Assembly: GCA_958299035.1 (NCBI GenBank)
Contig: CATQJL010000316.1
Location: 44,017,585 to 44,081,584, forward strand
Reading direction: 5' to 3'
Source of the DNA: Cylicocyclus nassatus
Taxonomy: Eukaryota; Nematoda; Chromadorea; Rhabditida; Strongylidae
Length of the DNA stretch: 64,000 nt
Part shown: piece by piece, positions 11,283-24,060 of the stretch
Position numbering within the stretch: the first letter of the stretch is position 1
Layout: every line of letters begins with the position of its first letter
Made by a program: the position numbers and the translations under genes
Notes under the pieces: model-generated
Database searches by the model: none
What the model was told of the DNA's origin: nothing
The model's input: only the letters and a program-made list of their open reading frames with translations

Positions 11283-14200
11283 TTTTGCAATACATCTGCT
11301 ATATAAATGCGTTTAGAATTACTCGCTGTTTCGAAAATTTGGATTTTAGCTGCTAAACCAATGCGAATGAAATAAAATTTCATTCAAAAAATGCAAGCAA
11401 AATTTTACTACAAAGGATTGGAACCAACTTCAGGAACGGAAGCCCTCACCATTACACCAAAGCTGGAAGATGCATTCGAAGCGTATATCCAAAAATTCGA
11501 ACCCTCATAGCTCGTTAACCGTCGCATCGCAGGAATAATTGTATTCAATCCATAAAGTCCAAACGGTTTAGTGTGTATCTCATCTCAGATGGACATTTTC
11601 AATTTGGATCAGGGCTGGGCGTGGGGTCAGGCGTGCCCACTCCGGGGGGGGGGGGGATAAAAATCGTAATCGAGAACGCGTTCCTTCAAAAAGTTGAGGG
11701 AATACTAGGATCGAGTAAGGTGATGAAGAAATGCGCTAAACTGGTGGATATCACACCTAACACAACTTCGAACGACACATGATTAACTCCACCCTCAAAT
11801 CTCAGTTAGCTTTCAATTCTCTATCTTTATCTCATAACCTAAGATTATCAAAGAAGTTTGCTTTGTAGATTGGTTATGATTTTCATAATGAGCGTGACAA
11901 ATTATTCTACAAATTATCACCTATCGAATTTTAATGTTTCTAATGTCTAAAGCGCTAATCAAAGTCGATTAACTCAGTCTTGAAGTAGAAGAAGTATTTC
12001 TTATACTCGTATCGACGCTATACTATTTATCAGTCTTCGAATCAGACGAATCAAACCTGAAATCAGACAGCTTTCAACTAGCGGATTAAGAAGTGCTGCT
12101 ATAATTCTAACCACCGCGTTTTTTGAACTGGTGCTTCAACTCCGTGGTAATCAGGCTGAAACAAGTGGAGGTTCAAAGCCCATTATAGAATTCTCGAGAT
12201 TTCCGTTAGCAAATCTTAAAAGACTTGGATGAAAAAAATTTTTTTTTTTTTGAGATAAAGAGGATTTGTCAAGCGAACCCGAAGGTGGAGATAAGGGAGG
12301 AGGTGTTGTCTAGGGGCTTTCAGGGGATGGGAGTCGTAGTCGAAAAAAAATGCCTTTTTCTCGATTCTAATTTCAATCGATTTATTTGTTACCCTATTTT
12401 CAACTGTATAAGCCGCGGGGTAGTCTTGGTTTACATTGACCAGCCCGAACACATCAAAGGAACTCGCAACCAAAGGACTCTATACCGTGCTGCGTATTGC
12501 CTGAAAGAATCGTGCGGCATAAGGACCGCTTCTCGAAACTCAATGAAGCGGCTGAGCAGCTTTGAAAATTTGAAAAAGTGCGGCTTAGACATCTAAAAAT
12601 AGGGTGCTTTCAACCGACCACAATTCTCAATTCATATATCAACAATTCAACTTATTTGGAAGGAAGAAACCGGTTGAAATTATGTGAATTTTGTGCAAAA
12701 TAACCGTAGCTTGCGCTAATAAGAGATTACTGTAGAGAAAAATACGGCTACAAAGAGATTCACGTTAGTAGTTTATTGTGATAATTTCGAAGCCGAATCC
12801 TTACATTTAACCGCTTCAAAAATTGGATATTCCCTTGTCATTGTGCAGTAAAATACATAGTGACATTTCACAAATTCTTGCTGCATTTTTCCTTGCTCAA
12901 ACTCTAAATAGCAAAATTCCCATAGATATGCACTCAAGATCCAGTTTTGATTAAATGCAGGACTTCCTTTCAGACGTGTTTTGCTCAACATTTCTTTAGT
13001 GGCGCTTTTCAGCATTCCTTGGCTGTTTATTTCATTCTATTTCTACGTACTTTTGTAGCCGCTTTTTTAGCGTAAGAAACTTCGAAGCCTTGCAATTCAA
13101 ATCTAATTCATTTCTATGCGGAACTCCATTATTGTCACTTTTCTAAGGTGCTTTATCCCCCAACATTGCAGCTTCCTTTCGTACTTGCTTTTTGATCTTT
13201 GATTATGTAAAAAGGATACCGTAGACGTCGTGAGGAGAAGGAAGGTAGACAAGGGGAAGTAAGAGGAAGCAGACACAATAAAACCTTCAGGAAAGCGGTT
13301 TAAAAGTTTGGTTAAACGTGCACGTGCTCGCCTCTAAACTAGCAGCAAAACAACCAGATCACCAGCTAAGAGGGTCCTCTCTTCGTTTGAATATAGAAAA
13401 CGTTTTCCCTCTCACCTACAAAAATATGTAGTTTTGAGATCATTACCATCGTTAACTTCGTCCTCATCCTCGTTAGGAAGAACTGAAAATGTATGGCATG
13501 AACGGAATTTTCTCAGAGATCTATGCATCATAGACGAAAAATTCAACATATTGAGCAATATGCGTGCTAAAGAGTGTTAAGAATGCTAAAGAAGTGCTAA
13601 AACAGTGCTAAAACAGTTAAACATTCTCCCAGTCTGGATCAAGACATAATCAAATGACACGTCTTTATGCCGTCACGGTTTGTGTGTCATGTACGGTATT
13701 ATATAGAATCAAATTTATCGTTTTCCAATCATTGCACTCCTCCAACAACGTTCTTCAAGCGCACATGCAGTTTAGGAATCCTGCTGCAAGGCGTTGTTTT
13801 AAGCCAATATTTTTTTCACTGTGATTGAGAAATACTGCACTTGAACTTCTCAAAGCTATGACCTCCTTTGTAGATAAGTGGCTGAACAAAAAGCCATTCC
13901 GACATTATATTCAATAAGACAGTTTCAAAAAGTGTACTTTGCTATGTACCAATTAACATTAAGAACTCACGTAAATAATATAAGTGTCGTAAATCATGAT
14001 AAGAAGCGTTTAAAAGTGAATTTTCTCAAAATGTGCTATAATCGAGAGTTTTCATGGCTGATGAAATAAGAATTTTTTGGCCTTAGAAGTTGAAAAAAAT
14101 TTCCAGATGCTAACACATAAGCTCACATGCTTTTTCGAAATCTCTGGCTTCCCGGCTTGGAAAATTTGATAGAAATAAATTCGCTTAAAAATATATTCCC

Positions 14201-15954
14201 TGAAAAAAAATTTTTGAAAATATTTCTGGCAGACACGTGTCACGTAGGCTCTATAGGAAAAAATTTCAGGGCTGAAGAACGTATTTTTTTAGAACAGCCC
14301 GAAAAAATGGGTAGCAATGACGGAAAGGTATCGGGTAAATAGTTTATTTATGATGATAGTTCACAGTCCAGTCATGATAGTCAGCATTCGCTGGTTTAAG
14401 CCGTTGTCATGAAAGCGGGAAAAACTCACGTAAATAATAAACCATTGGGCTCTGCGAAGCAAACTTAACGCCACGGTTGCTATTAGTATTAGCAGGGCCA
14501 AAGGTCTGTTTCAGCTGTTCATGTACAGAAATAACAAATTTTTTGGCCTTGATAATTGTAAATCTCAAAAAATTGTCAGCGTATCCTGTGATCAAGTATT
14601 TTTAACGACAGTTTCGGAAGCTTGGATTTCGTACAATCGCGTTAAGCGGCCCCAACGGCCATGCCTACCAGGACTGAATTTTGGAGATTTACCAAATCTA
14701 CTAACTCAGTCGCAGTTTGTATCCACCACTGGTTATTCTCTGAAAAATCCACACCGGACGCTGGAAAAAACAATTCAATTACTCGGTTTTATTCTATATT
14801 TCTAAAAGGCGCTCGGATCTGTTAGCTTGATAGCTGATTTATTTTTTCATCTAAATCCCCGCGATTTCGTGGAGTCTTAAAACGGGCTCGACGTCTTGTC
14901 ATCTATGGGGTAGAGAAAGTTGAGCTCAGTCTTGAACCGTCTCAAAAATTAGCACTTTGGAAGCCCTTTAGGTAAAAATGCATCCGGTAGAATACAGAGT
15001 CCGCGTCCGTTTGATGAAGGTAACGAGCTGATGTTGCTATTATCATAGCTCGCAAGATTTACGAAAATAATTATATTAGAATACTTGAAATTATCTGATG
15101 TGAACTGAAAAAGTATGCTAGTTATCTCAAATACTATAATGATCTTTATGAATCTCTCAAGTTAGTCCAACTTGTTGGCAGTCCCACGCTCAGAGAATCA
15201 ATCCTTGGGTTATATCAACCTCGTCGGGCGCTCTTACTTTTCACCTCTTAGATCCTCAGACCAAGCGACTACTGAATTTGCTGTCGATACATCATGAGCA
15301 CCGTCACCCAAGATAGATAAAACTTGAAACTTTTGAGCTGCCATTTTTGCTTTTATCAATGCACATTCTTATCCAAGAATTGGTACCTCTTGATCAATTG
15401 TTCAGACATCGATGACTTGCGTCTGTGAGCGGTCAATGTTTGCTCAGTCTCATCGACGTTTGTCCTCCAAGAAAAAATAGGCTTCAATGAGATTATAAAA
15501 CAGTGAGCTCTATTGAATACTAATCATCGACGTCTAAATATTGATCAAAAAGTAAAAGCCAATCCTGTGCAAATTCAGAAACTTCTGCGATAAAAATACG
15601 ATTGTTCTATAAGATTAGTGAAGGAAATAATATCCCGCCTGGCGGCAGGTTTCGCCGCCTTGCTGTCAACTCGACTTGAGGTCATAGCATCGAAAACTGA
15701 GTTCTCAAATCTAAGGCTCAAAAACCATGCTTACGAAAGAAATGTCTAAGAATGCCGCAGCTGTTTTGAAAAAATATGTATGCTTTATAACCTGAGATGT
15801 AACTCACTCCCCTCATAGAAAGACCGAGATTGGCAAAAAAGCTGCTTCCAAATTCGGAAACTAACCTGCCGGCAGCTCGTCAAAATGTGCGAGGTGAGAG
15901 CTGCAGGCTTATATAGCATCATAAATAGTGAGCACCGGGAGAATATATATATAT
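11283..15954. other. Long stretch without recognisable genes
   Basis: About 4.7 kb with no family match. Short open frames (for example 12225-12596 plus, 14521-14805 plus) show no known motif. A poly-G run lies at about 11643-11656. A 12-base unit near GTGCTAAAACA is repeated at 13590-13615. This is one of the few large stretches not visibly made of palindromic repeats, so it could hold unrecognised exons, but none can be supported. Confidence 0.5.
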
Positions 15955-16630
15955 AGGGTGTCCCAAAAAAAATGTATCGAACGTTTGATCGTTAATATCT
16001 CTCTTCCCAAGAAGTCTTTTGCTTTGCTTCAGGTACCGTTTTGTAGAGCTGGCTTCAGCTTAGATTTGCATTATAGAACGAATCACCCATCTCCCTTCTT
16101 TACTGTAGGATTACGGTAGAAACTTGAAACATATGGTGTCAATGTAGAAAAAAGCTACCGTTTCAAAATTTTTCAAAAAAAATGTAAAGACTTGTGTATT
16201 GGGGTTTATGGACGCTGAGTTTGATACTCAACTATTCACAAGATTACGAAGCTTTCAAAACGGTGTAATCGCACTTTTTAGGAATATTGAAAAAATGGCC
16301 GCTACCTCTTAACTGGCATAACTCTTCAATGAAACATCATAATAAGTTGAGAACTTTACAGTTATAATCAACAACTCTAATTAGCTTGATGTAAAAGCTT
16401 TCAGGCTGTTTTGTCTCCTTTCTAAAGCAAAATATGGCCTTTCATTGCTTAAAACCCTCTTTGAAGATTTCACCGTAATCCTACAGTAATGAAGAGAAAT
16501 GAGTGATTCGTTCTATAATGCAAATCTAAGTTGAAGCCTGCTCTATTGGTACCTGAAACAAGAGAAAGGACTTCTTTAGAGGAGAGATATTAACGATCAA
16601 ACGTTCGATACATTTTTTGGGACACTCTGT
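15955..16630. mobile_element. Palindromic MITE, family A (array unit 1)
   Basis: Ends AGGGTGTCCCAAAAA... and ...TTTTTTGGGACACTCTGT, followed inward by ATGTATCGAACGTTTGATCG and its complement. Inner motif CTGTAGGATTACGGTA and its inverse occur near 16100 and 16470. ACAGGGTGTCCC-type ends are typical of nematode mariner (briggsae-type) elements. No transposase is present. Confidence 0.85.
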
Positions 16631-16637
16631 ATATATA

Positions 16638-17373
16638 TTAGGTTGAACCGAAAGTTCGTTCGCACCATTTTCAAAAAATCATAACTTCTTTCCGTCACGA
16701 CGATTTCGAGAATTTTAAATTTTGTTAGAAAGCGAAAAGCATCTAGTTTCCAATACTCTCCTGCATACTTTCCAGCATGTTCAGATTGTAGAGATAAAAA
16801 TGAAAGAACGAAAACACCCGAAATTCGGAATTTTTGAGAAACAATTCCAAAAACCTAGAAACACGGCGATAAAATCCAGAAAAGCCATCATCCTAAATTT
16901 TCTTATATTTGATTACTAACTGAGTCAAGTTTGTGCTGATCGAGCTCTTCTTTCAAAAGTTATGATTTTTTGAAAAAAGTTCCGAAAAATCACTTTCCTA
17001 AGAATTCCTAAGAAATTGATTTTTCGGCATTTTTTTTTCAAGAAATCATAACTTTCGAAAGAAGAGCTCGATCAGCACAAACTTAACTCAATTAGTAATC
17101 AAATATAAGAAAAATTAGGATGATGGCTTTTCTGGATTTTATCGCGCAGTTTCTAGATTTTTGGAATTGTTTCTCAAAAATTCCGAATTTCGGAAGTTTT
17201 CGTTCTTTCATTTTTATCTCTACAATCTGAACATGCTGGAAAGTCACCAGGGGTCCCTTGGAAACCACATGCATTACGCTTTCTAACAAAATTTAAAATT
17301 CTCGAAATCGTCGTGACGGAAAGAAGTTATGATTTTTTGAAAATGGTGCGAACGAACTTTCGGTTCAACCTAA
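16638..17373. mobile_element. Palindromic MITE, family B (array unit 2)
   Basis: Ends TTAGGTTGAACCGAAAGTTC and the complementary GAACTTTCGGTTCAACCTAA. The whole unit is an inverted repeat centred near 17005. It is separated from units 1 and 3 only by TA repeats. A near-identical copy in inverse orientation is at 24746-25481. Confidence 0.9.
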
Positions 17374-17378
17374 TATAT

Positions 17379-18058
17379 ACAGGGTGTCCCAAAAAGATGT
17401 GCACACTGTTTGATTGTAAATAACTCTCCTGTAATGAAGTGTTTCGAGAAGCTTTAGGTACCATTTTATAGAGCGAGGTTAAACTTAGATTTACAGTATG
17501 GAGCGAATCATCGACCACTGTACATTACTGTAGGATTACGGTAAGAACTTCTAGCATATGAAACCATTGAGAAACATACCCCTTAACAAAATTTTTTCAA
17601 AAAATCTGAAAAATCGTGTACTAGGGTTTTCATGCATGCTGATTCCACCTAAGTACTTTTTATGAGTGTTTTCAGCTTTTTTGACGGTGTAATTACATTT
17701 CTGACAAATGCTGGAAATTCAGTTATTACGGCTTTTCTGAGATAACCTTGAAAATAAGCATCGCAATAAAGTGGAAATTTCATATTCGAAATCAGCGGCT
17801 TTTATTACCATAGTGTAAAAGTTATTGGCTTGATAGGTTTTGCTCCGAGGCAGAATATGGCCTTCAATGGCCTAAAATTCTTGTCAAAGTTCCTACCGTA
17901 ATCCTACAGTAGTGAAGAGCGGTCGATGATTCGCTCCATACTGGAGATCTAAGTTGAACCTCGCTCTATAGAATGGTGCCTCAAGCTTGGCGAAAGACTC
18001 AAAAGCAAGAGAGTTATTAACGATCAAACAGTGTGCACATCTTTTTGGGACACCCTGT
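17379..18058. mobile_element. Palindromic MITE, family C (array unit 3)
   Basis: Ends ACAGGGTGTCCCAAAAAGAT and its complement, next to GTGCACACTGTTTGAT. Contains CTGTAGGATTACGGTA near 17520 and its inverse near 17897. Copies at 21711, 24061, 27428 (diverged) and 55372. The copy at 24061-24740 is the near-exact reverse complement. Confidence 0.9.
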
Positions 18059-18061
18059 ATA

Positions 18062-18771
18062 TTAGGTGGGTGCAAAAGTTCTGTCGTTTCATTTTCAAAA
18101 ATTTGTAATTTCGCCAGATTTAAACGGATTTGCTTGCCTGTATTTTTGTTAAAAAGAATAAATATTCCGCTTTCAAGCGCTGTTTCGAGGAGCTTTTGTA
18201 TGGCACTGAGTGCAGAGATAAAAATGGAAAACTAAGGCCATGCAAACTTTGACCATTTTAAGTTAGGTCACCAAAAATCTGGAATGCTGCAGAAAAATCT
18301 GAAATCGTCAGTACATATGTTTTTTGGCCTACCCTTTGCATCTGTGAAAAGTTTGTGTTGTTTGGACATCTCTGTGAGAAGTTATGAATATCGAGTTTAC
18401 TATGGATAACGACAAAATTAATTAATTTGGCAATTTTCGTGAAAATCATAACTTCTCGCAGAAACGTCCAAACAGCGCAAACTCTTCACAATTGCAAAGA
18501 GTAGGCCAAAAAACACATGTACTGACGATTTCAGATTTTTCTGCAGCATTCCAGATTTTTGGTGACCTAACTTAAAATGGTCAAACTTTACATGGTCTTA
18601 GTTTTCCATTTTTATCTCGGCACTCAGTGCGAAGCAGAAGCTACATAAAACAGCGCTTGAAAGCGGAAGATCTATTCTTTCTAATAAAATTACGAGCAAG
18701 CAAATCCGTTGAAATCTGGCGAAGTTACGAATTTTTGAAAATGGAGGGACAGAACTTTCGGTTCAACCTAA
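18062..18771. mobile_element. Palindromic MITE, family D (array unit 4)
   Basis: Left end TTAGGTGGGTGCAAAAGTTC, right end GAACTTTCGGTTCAACCTAA: the two ends are related but not the same, the right one resembling family B. The interior is an inverted repeat centred near 18415. Its left half is nearly identical to the right half of the element at 23334-24057. Confidence 0.85.
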
Positions 18772-18789
18772 TATATATATATATATATA

Positions 18790-19960
18790 TTAGGTCATTT
18801 CGAAACTAATTTCGCTTTTTTCAAGCGGGCACTACTTTTGATCGAGCAAAGGTTTCTAAGAGATCTTGGAGGCATTCGATGCAGAATTTCATTCTTTTTC
18901 AAACGGTTATGAAACTGTTGCAAAACAATCAATGAGCTTTCAGAAACTAACCAAAATCTGCGACCTATGCTTTTTGAGATGGTCAAGTTTCACGATTTTT
19001 TAAAACTTTCATATCAATCCTCAGAAGGAGTTCAAGTAACGATTCGATAGAGTAAACCTTATAGAATACAGAACTGCTTTTTTCTCTTCCTCGTATCTCG
19101 CCGCAATATTTTTTAAAAATTTTTTAACAAAACCATCGAATTTTGGCAGGCCCACATCAGTCAGAATCGCATCAAACATCATAATTATTCGGAATTTAAG
19201 ACTACCAAGATGGTACCATGAGTTAGCATCAATTTTAAAAAGCAAGTGAGGGTTTACGGGTTCGAAATATCAACTTTCGAGTTTTTCGGGTACAGCCTGG
19301 GGCTCGCTAAAAAAATGAGTTATGATGTTTTTATCTCCGGAAACTAAACGAATCGGAAACAAAAAACATCTGATAGAAAGAGGAGAAAATGCTGCATCGA
19401 ATAGTGTGCGAGTTGCTCTTCTTTTGATGTTCTACGAGGATTTAGCTGCCCAAGTATGGAAATCGGTAGCATCAGTTAAAATTCTGTCAAAAATGTATGA
19501 CAAGCTATGGAAAGGAGAAAAAAGCAGTACTGTATTCTGTAAGGTTTACTCTATCGAAACGTCACTTGGGTATGACAAGCTATGGAAAGGAGAAAAAAGC
19601 AGTACTGTATTCTGTAAGGTTTACTCTATCGAAACGTCACTTGGGTATGACAAGCTATGGAAAGGAGAAAAAAGCAGTACTGTATTCTGTAAGGTTTACT
19701 CTATCGAAACGTCACTTGGACTCTTCGGAGAATTGATATGAAAGTTTTAAAAAATTGTGAAACTTGACTATCTCAAAAAGCATCGGTCGCAGATTTTGGT
19801 TATTTTCTGGAAGCTCATTGACTGTTTTTCAACAGTTTCATAACCGTTAGAAAGAGAATAAAATGCTGCATCGAATGCACTCAACATCTCTTAGAAACCT
19901 TTGTTCCATCACATGTGGCGTCCGTTTGAAAAAAGCGAAATTACTTTCGGAATGACCTAA
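18790..19960. mobile_element. Palindromic MITE, family E (array unit 5)
   Basis: Ends TTAGGTCATTTCGAAACTAA and GGAATGACCTAA, next to TTTCGCTTTTTTCAA and its complement. Both halves mirror each other except for a triplicated 75-base block in the right half. An open frame of 139 codons at 19322-19741 crosses the triplication. It resembles no known protein, though an alignable frame exists in the copy at 53213-54201. Confidence 0.85.
19496..19719 (+). repeat. Three perfect 75-bp tandem copies
   Basis: The unit starting TATGACAAGCTATGGAAAGG is present three times in a row (19496, 19571, 19646), with no difference seen except at the last base. The period is 25 codons, so the surrounding open frame stays open and encodes three 25-residue repeats containing WKGEKSSTVFCKVYSIET. 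Identity of the copies suggests a very recent duplication. Confidence 0.9.
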
Positions 19961-19970
19961 TATATATATA

Positions 19971-20850
19971 TTAGGTTGTCCCGAAAGTTTTGTCGGTTTC
20001 TTTCATCGCTCACTAAAATTCACAGAACATCAATCTATAGACGGCTTAGGTACCATTTGGTTCAGATTTTTATCGTCTTTCTTATAGTTGTACTTGCTTT
20101 TTGATCTACCCTGTCTTTGCAATGTTACCGTCATGGTTTTTTGAGCAGCTCAGCAGTAACGCCAAATCTTCCTGAATTTTAGAATTTTTTATTCCGATGT
20201 TCTCAAAGGGCGCTGGTAACTTTTATGTAGAGCAAACCTTTGGCTACATTGTGTCCATTTTAGAGCCATGAAGCGCGCTTACCAAGCCCGTTATAATTAT
20301 TTATTTATTAAAAACTGCGACCTTTTGAATAAGTTTAACACGTAAAAGTACCAAAAATTCCAAAAAGCTGCTTTTTCGAAGGGAATCGAAATTGGTTATG
20401 TTGCATAAATGATGTTAAGTAAGAATTACGTTTCAATACGCAAAAACTTGAAAGCTTTCGCGTGTTTTATGCAGTTGCGTGTTTCATAACTTTGCCAAAA
20501 ATCGAGACCTTCGCAGAAATAATTTTGTAAAGCTACAATCAGCAGATTAGAAGGATCTAAAAATACCTGCTTGTAGTCCGAGAGTAGCTCTACTTGATCC
20601 ATACTTAAAGCATTTCAAGACCTTGTAATGAATCTTTCAAAAATTAGCCTAACTTTGAGCACTTAAAATTGACAAGTGGAGAATTTTGGCAATTATCAAA
20701 AAAAGCACACAAGGTTATGGTATGAAAATGAATCCTTAAGAAAGAGAAGGAAAAGCTGCATCGAATGCATGTTGAAACTCATTCAGGTCTTTATTGTGCG
20801 TAGTTTTATAGCGGTTTGGAAATACCGACAAAACTTTCGGGACAATCTTA
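19971..20850. mobile_element. Palindromic MITE, family F (array unit 6)
   Basis: Left end TTAGGTTGTCCCGAAAGTTT; right end AAACTTTCGGGACAATCTTA, where the expected CAACCTAA has mutated. The interior is a weaker palindrome than its neighbours. Flanked both sides by TATATATA. Confidence 0.75.
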
Positions 20851-20868
20851 TATATATATATATATATA

Positions 20869-21703
20869 TTAGGTGGGTGCAAAAGTTCTTGCGCCGAATT
20901 TTCAAAAAACCATAACTTCCTTCCTTCTTGGTGGAATTTTTTACATTTATTTCTGTTTGAAAGAGAAAACCTTTTTCTTTATAGCGGTGCCTTTGCCATG
21001 AATTAGCGTTGGAAAGTTCGAGAGTTAAAAGCAATTGAAGGAAATTAGTCAAGATCGACATTTTTAAGCTGGGATCACGAAAAATTCTGCAAGCTTGAAA
21101 ACGTCACAGAACAGGCGAAAAAGTCATAAACATGGGTTTTGTGACCTCCCCTTTCTAGCTGAGCGAAAATCGTGCCAATCGGGAGCAATTTTTATTTTCG
21201 TGAAAAACGCAGACCCGAAAATCCGAATAAATCACGAAAAATAAAAATTGCTCCCGATTGGCACGATTTTCGCTCAGCTAGAAAGGGAAGATCACAAAAC
21301 CCATGTTTATGACTTTTTCGCCTATTCTGTGACGTTTTCAAGCTTTTTTGATTGTGCTCAAAAATTGCAAAACTAAAGAAATTCTCTTTAATTGCTTCTA
21401 ACTCTCGATCTACTTTGTTTTAATCAATGAAAAAGGCACCACTTTAATGTGCAAAATTTTCTCTATCAAATAAGAATACTTGCAGAATTTTTCGTGAACC
21501 AGCTTGAAAAATGTCGATCTTGACTACTTTCCTTCAATTGCTGCTAGCTTTGGAACTTTCTAACGACGCTTCACAGCAAAGGTACCGTTGTAAAGGGAAT
21601 GGTTTCCTCTTTCAGATGAAATTAAAATCAAGAAAATCCATGGAGTGGCAAGGAAGTTATGATTTTTTGAAAATTCGGCGCAAGAACTTTTGCACCCACC
21701 TAA
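20869..21703. mobile_element. Palindromic MITE, family G (array unit 7)
   Basis: Ends TTAGGTGGGTGCAAAAGTTC and complement, next to TTGCGCCGAATTTTCAAAA. The centre near 21215 pairs GATCGGGAGCAATTTTT-like blocks (CCAATCGGGAGCAATTTT and its mirror). Related to the element at 26169-27133. Confidence 0.9.
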
Positions 21704-21710
21704 TATATAT

Positions 21711-22394
21711 ACAGGGTGACCCAAAAAGATGTGCACACTGTTTGATTGTAAATAACTTTTTTGTGGTGAAGTGTTTCAAGAAGCTTTAAGAACCATTTTG
21801 TAGAGCGAGGTTCAACTTAGATTCACAGTGTAGAGCGGATCGCCGATCTCTCATTCTTACTGTAGGATTACGGTACAAACTTTGAAGAGGGTTTTGAGCC
21901 ATGAAAGGCCATATTTTGTTCCAAAAAGAAACCAAAACAACCTGAAAACTCTCACACTGGGCTAACTAGAGTTGCTGTTTCTAAATGTGAAGTTTGCAAC
22001 TCTTCTTAATGCTTCATTAAATAATTATGCGAGGTAAGCAGTAGCAGACGTTTTTTAAATGTTCCTAAAAAGTGCGGTTACACCGTTTAGAAAGCTTTTC
22101 AACCTTGTAAAGAGTTGGGTATTGAACTCAGGGTCCATAAAAACCCTATTATACAAATTTCCACATTTTTTTGAAAATTTTTGAAACGGCCCCTTTTTTC
22201 ACAGTGACACCATATGTTTGAAGTTTCTACCGTACTCCTACAGTAAAAATGAAAGACCGGCGTTTCGCTCTACACTGTAAATCTAAGTTGAACCTCGCTC
22301 TACAAAATGGTACCTAAAGCTTCTCGAAACACTTCACTACAAGAGAGTTATATTTACTATCAAACAGTGTGCACATCTTTTTGGGACACCCTGT
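21711..22394. mobile_element. Palindromic MITE, family C (array unit 8)
   Basis: Ends ACAGGGTGACCCAAAAAGAT and ATCTTTTTGGGACACCCTGT. Shares the GTGCACACTGTTTGAT subterminal block and the GATTACGGTA motif with units 3 and 11, but its middle resembles family A. Confidence 0.85.
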
Positions 22395-22409
22395 ATATAT
22401 ATGCATATA

Positions 22410-23326
22410 TTAGGTTGATTCATAATTAATGCACGTTTTCTATACTTCAACTTTCAACCGAAATGATTCTTTTTTGAAAAGACATTTCTGAGCGCAATAA
22501 AAACTACTATAAACATCAAATCAGTGGCTATAAAACAGATACTTTTGCGTGACTGTATCTATTACAAGGAAGATTTTCTGCCCTAAAGATTGCCAGCAAC
22601 TTTTTTCAGAAGCCTCTTTATTGAGAAAGCATAACTTATGCTGAAATGAAGTAGGATAAAGCAGACTTCGCTCATCGTGTAGCCAAGGGTCTCTTGAGCA
22701 GTAACGCCAAGTTTAGATTTTACGGAAAATTTCTGAAAGAAAATATCGCAAAAAAGTCGAAAGTACTCGCTTCTTTTGGGCATCTTGGCGGGTTCAAAAA
22801 TCGGTCATTTTTGAAATAATTTCATTTTTCTCCACTGGAAAGTGAGAAAACCCTAGCGCTTTTCTACCATCAAATCAACTAGGTCTACACTTGCTGAATA
22901 GTGCAAAAAACCTGCAATCGCCTTTTGCTTCAAAGTCTTATATGGCACGGAAGGGCCGCGACGATCATTGAAGTTCGCAATTAAATTTCTCGGCTCAGAA
23001 TCCATGGAATATTTTGCTCAAAAAGCATCTTGTAACACAAAGTTTCATAATCCTTATACATATTTTTTAAAATTAATCCAGCCATTCATCATGAATTTAG
23101 GGCAAAAAGAGTAAAAAGCAAAAATTTTGGGATTTGGTCTCTTTCATTTGAAGGCTTAGAACTTTGGAACGAAAGGAGATCTACGAAAGCGAAGGCACGC
23201 ATAAGAAACTGAGAAAACGCTGCTTTAGATAGCATGGAAAATTTTTGAGGAAATTGGTTATACATCAAATACTAGCTCTTGGAAGAAGAGGTAGGAAAAA
23301 CGTGCATTTATTATGAATCAACCTAA
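22410..23326. mobile_element. Palindromic MITE, family I (array unit 9)
   Basis: Ends TTAGGTTGATTCATAATTAA followed by TGCACG, and the complement at the right. The interior is asymmetric, with GGAAGGGCCGCGACG near 22946. Further copies: 38781-39624 (gap-truncated) and 50432-52774 (carrying an insertion). Confidence 0.8.
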
Positions 23327-23333
23327 TATATAT

Positions 23334-24057
23334 AAAGTTGTTGCAAAAGTTCTGTCGTTTCATTTTCAAAAATTTGTAACTCCGCGAAATTTCAACGGAT
23401 TTGCTTGCTTGTAATTTTATTAGAAAGAATAAGTTTTTCTCTTTCAAATGCTGTTTTGCGGAGCTTCTGTTTCACATTGGGTGCGGAGATATTAAGAGCA
23501 AATTGCAAAGAGGAAAATTAAGAGCATGTAAACTTTGACCATTTTAAGTTAGGTCAGCAAAAATCTGTAATGCTTCAGAAAAATTTGAAATCGTCAGTAC
23601 ATATGTTTTTTGACCTACCCTTTGCATCCGTGAAAAAATTGTGCTGTTTGGACGTCTCTGTGAGAAGTTATGATTTGCGCGAGAATTGACAAATTAATTA
23701 ATTTTGGCATTTTCCATAGTAGACTCGATATTTATAACTACTCACAGAGACGTCCAAACAGCACAAGTTTTTCACAGTTGCAAAGGGTAGGTCAAAAAAC
23801 ATAGGTACTGATGAATTCAGATTTTTCTGCAGCATTCCAGATTTTTGCTGACCTAACTTAAAATGGTCAAAGTTTGCATGGCCTTAGTTTTCCATTTTTA
23901 TCTCTGCACTCAGTGCCATACAAAAGCTCCTCGAAACAGCGCTTGAAAGCGGAATATTTATTCTTTTTAACAAAAATACAGGCAAGCAAATCCGTTAAAA
24001 TCTGGCGAAATTACAAATTTTTGAAAATGAAACGACAGAACTTTTGCACCCACCTAA
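23334..24057. mobile_element. Palindromic MITE, family D (array unit 10)
   Basis: The left end is degraded (AAAGTTGTTGCAAAAGTTC); the right end GAACTTTTGCACCCACCTAA is intact. Interior blocks mirror each other around 23705. The right half from about 23870 is almost identical to the inverse of 18062-18245. Confidence 0.8.
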
Positions 24058-24060
24058 TAT

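Noticed and set aside
12225..12596. 123-codon plus-strand frame
   Set aside because: Opposite-strand frame overlaps, low-complexity start, no recognisable motif.
16722..17289. 65-codon frames repeated with similar products in both arms and again near 25 kb
   Set aside because: Identity follows from the palindromic MITE and its inverted duplicate; no start context or known domain.
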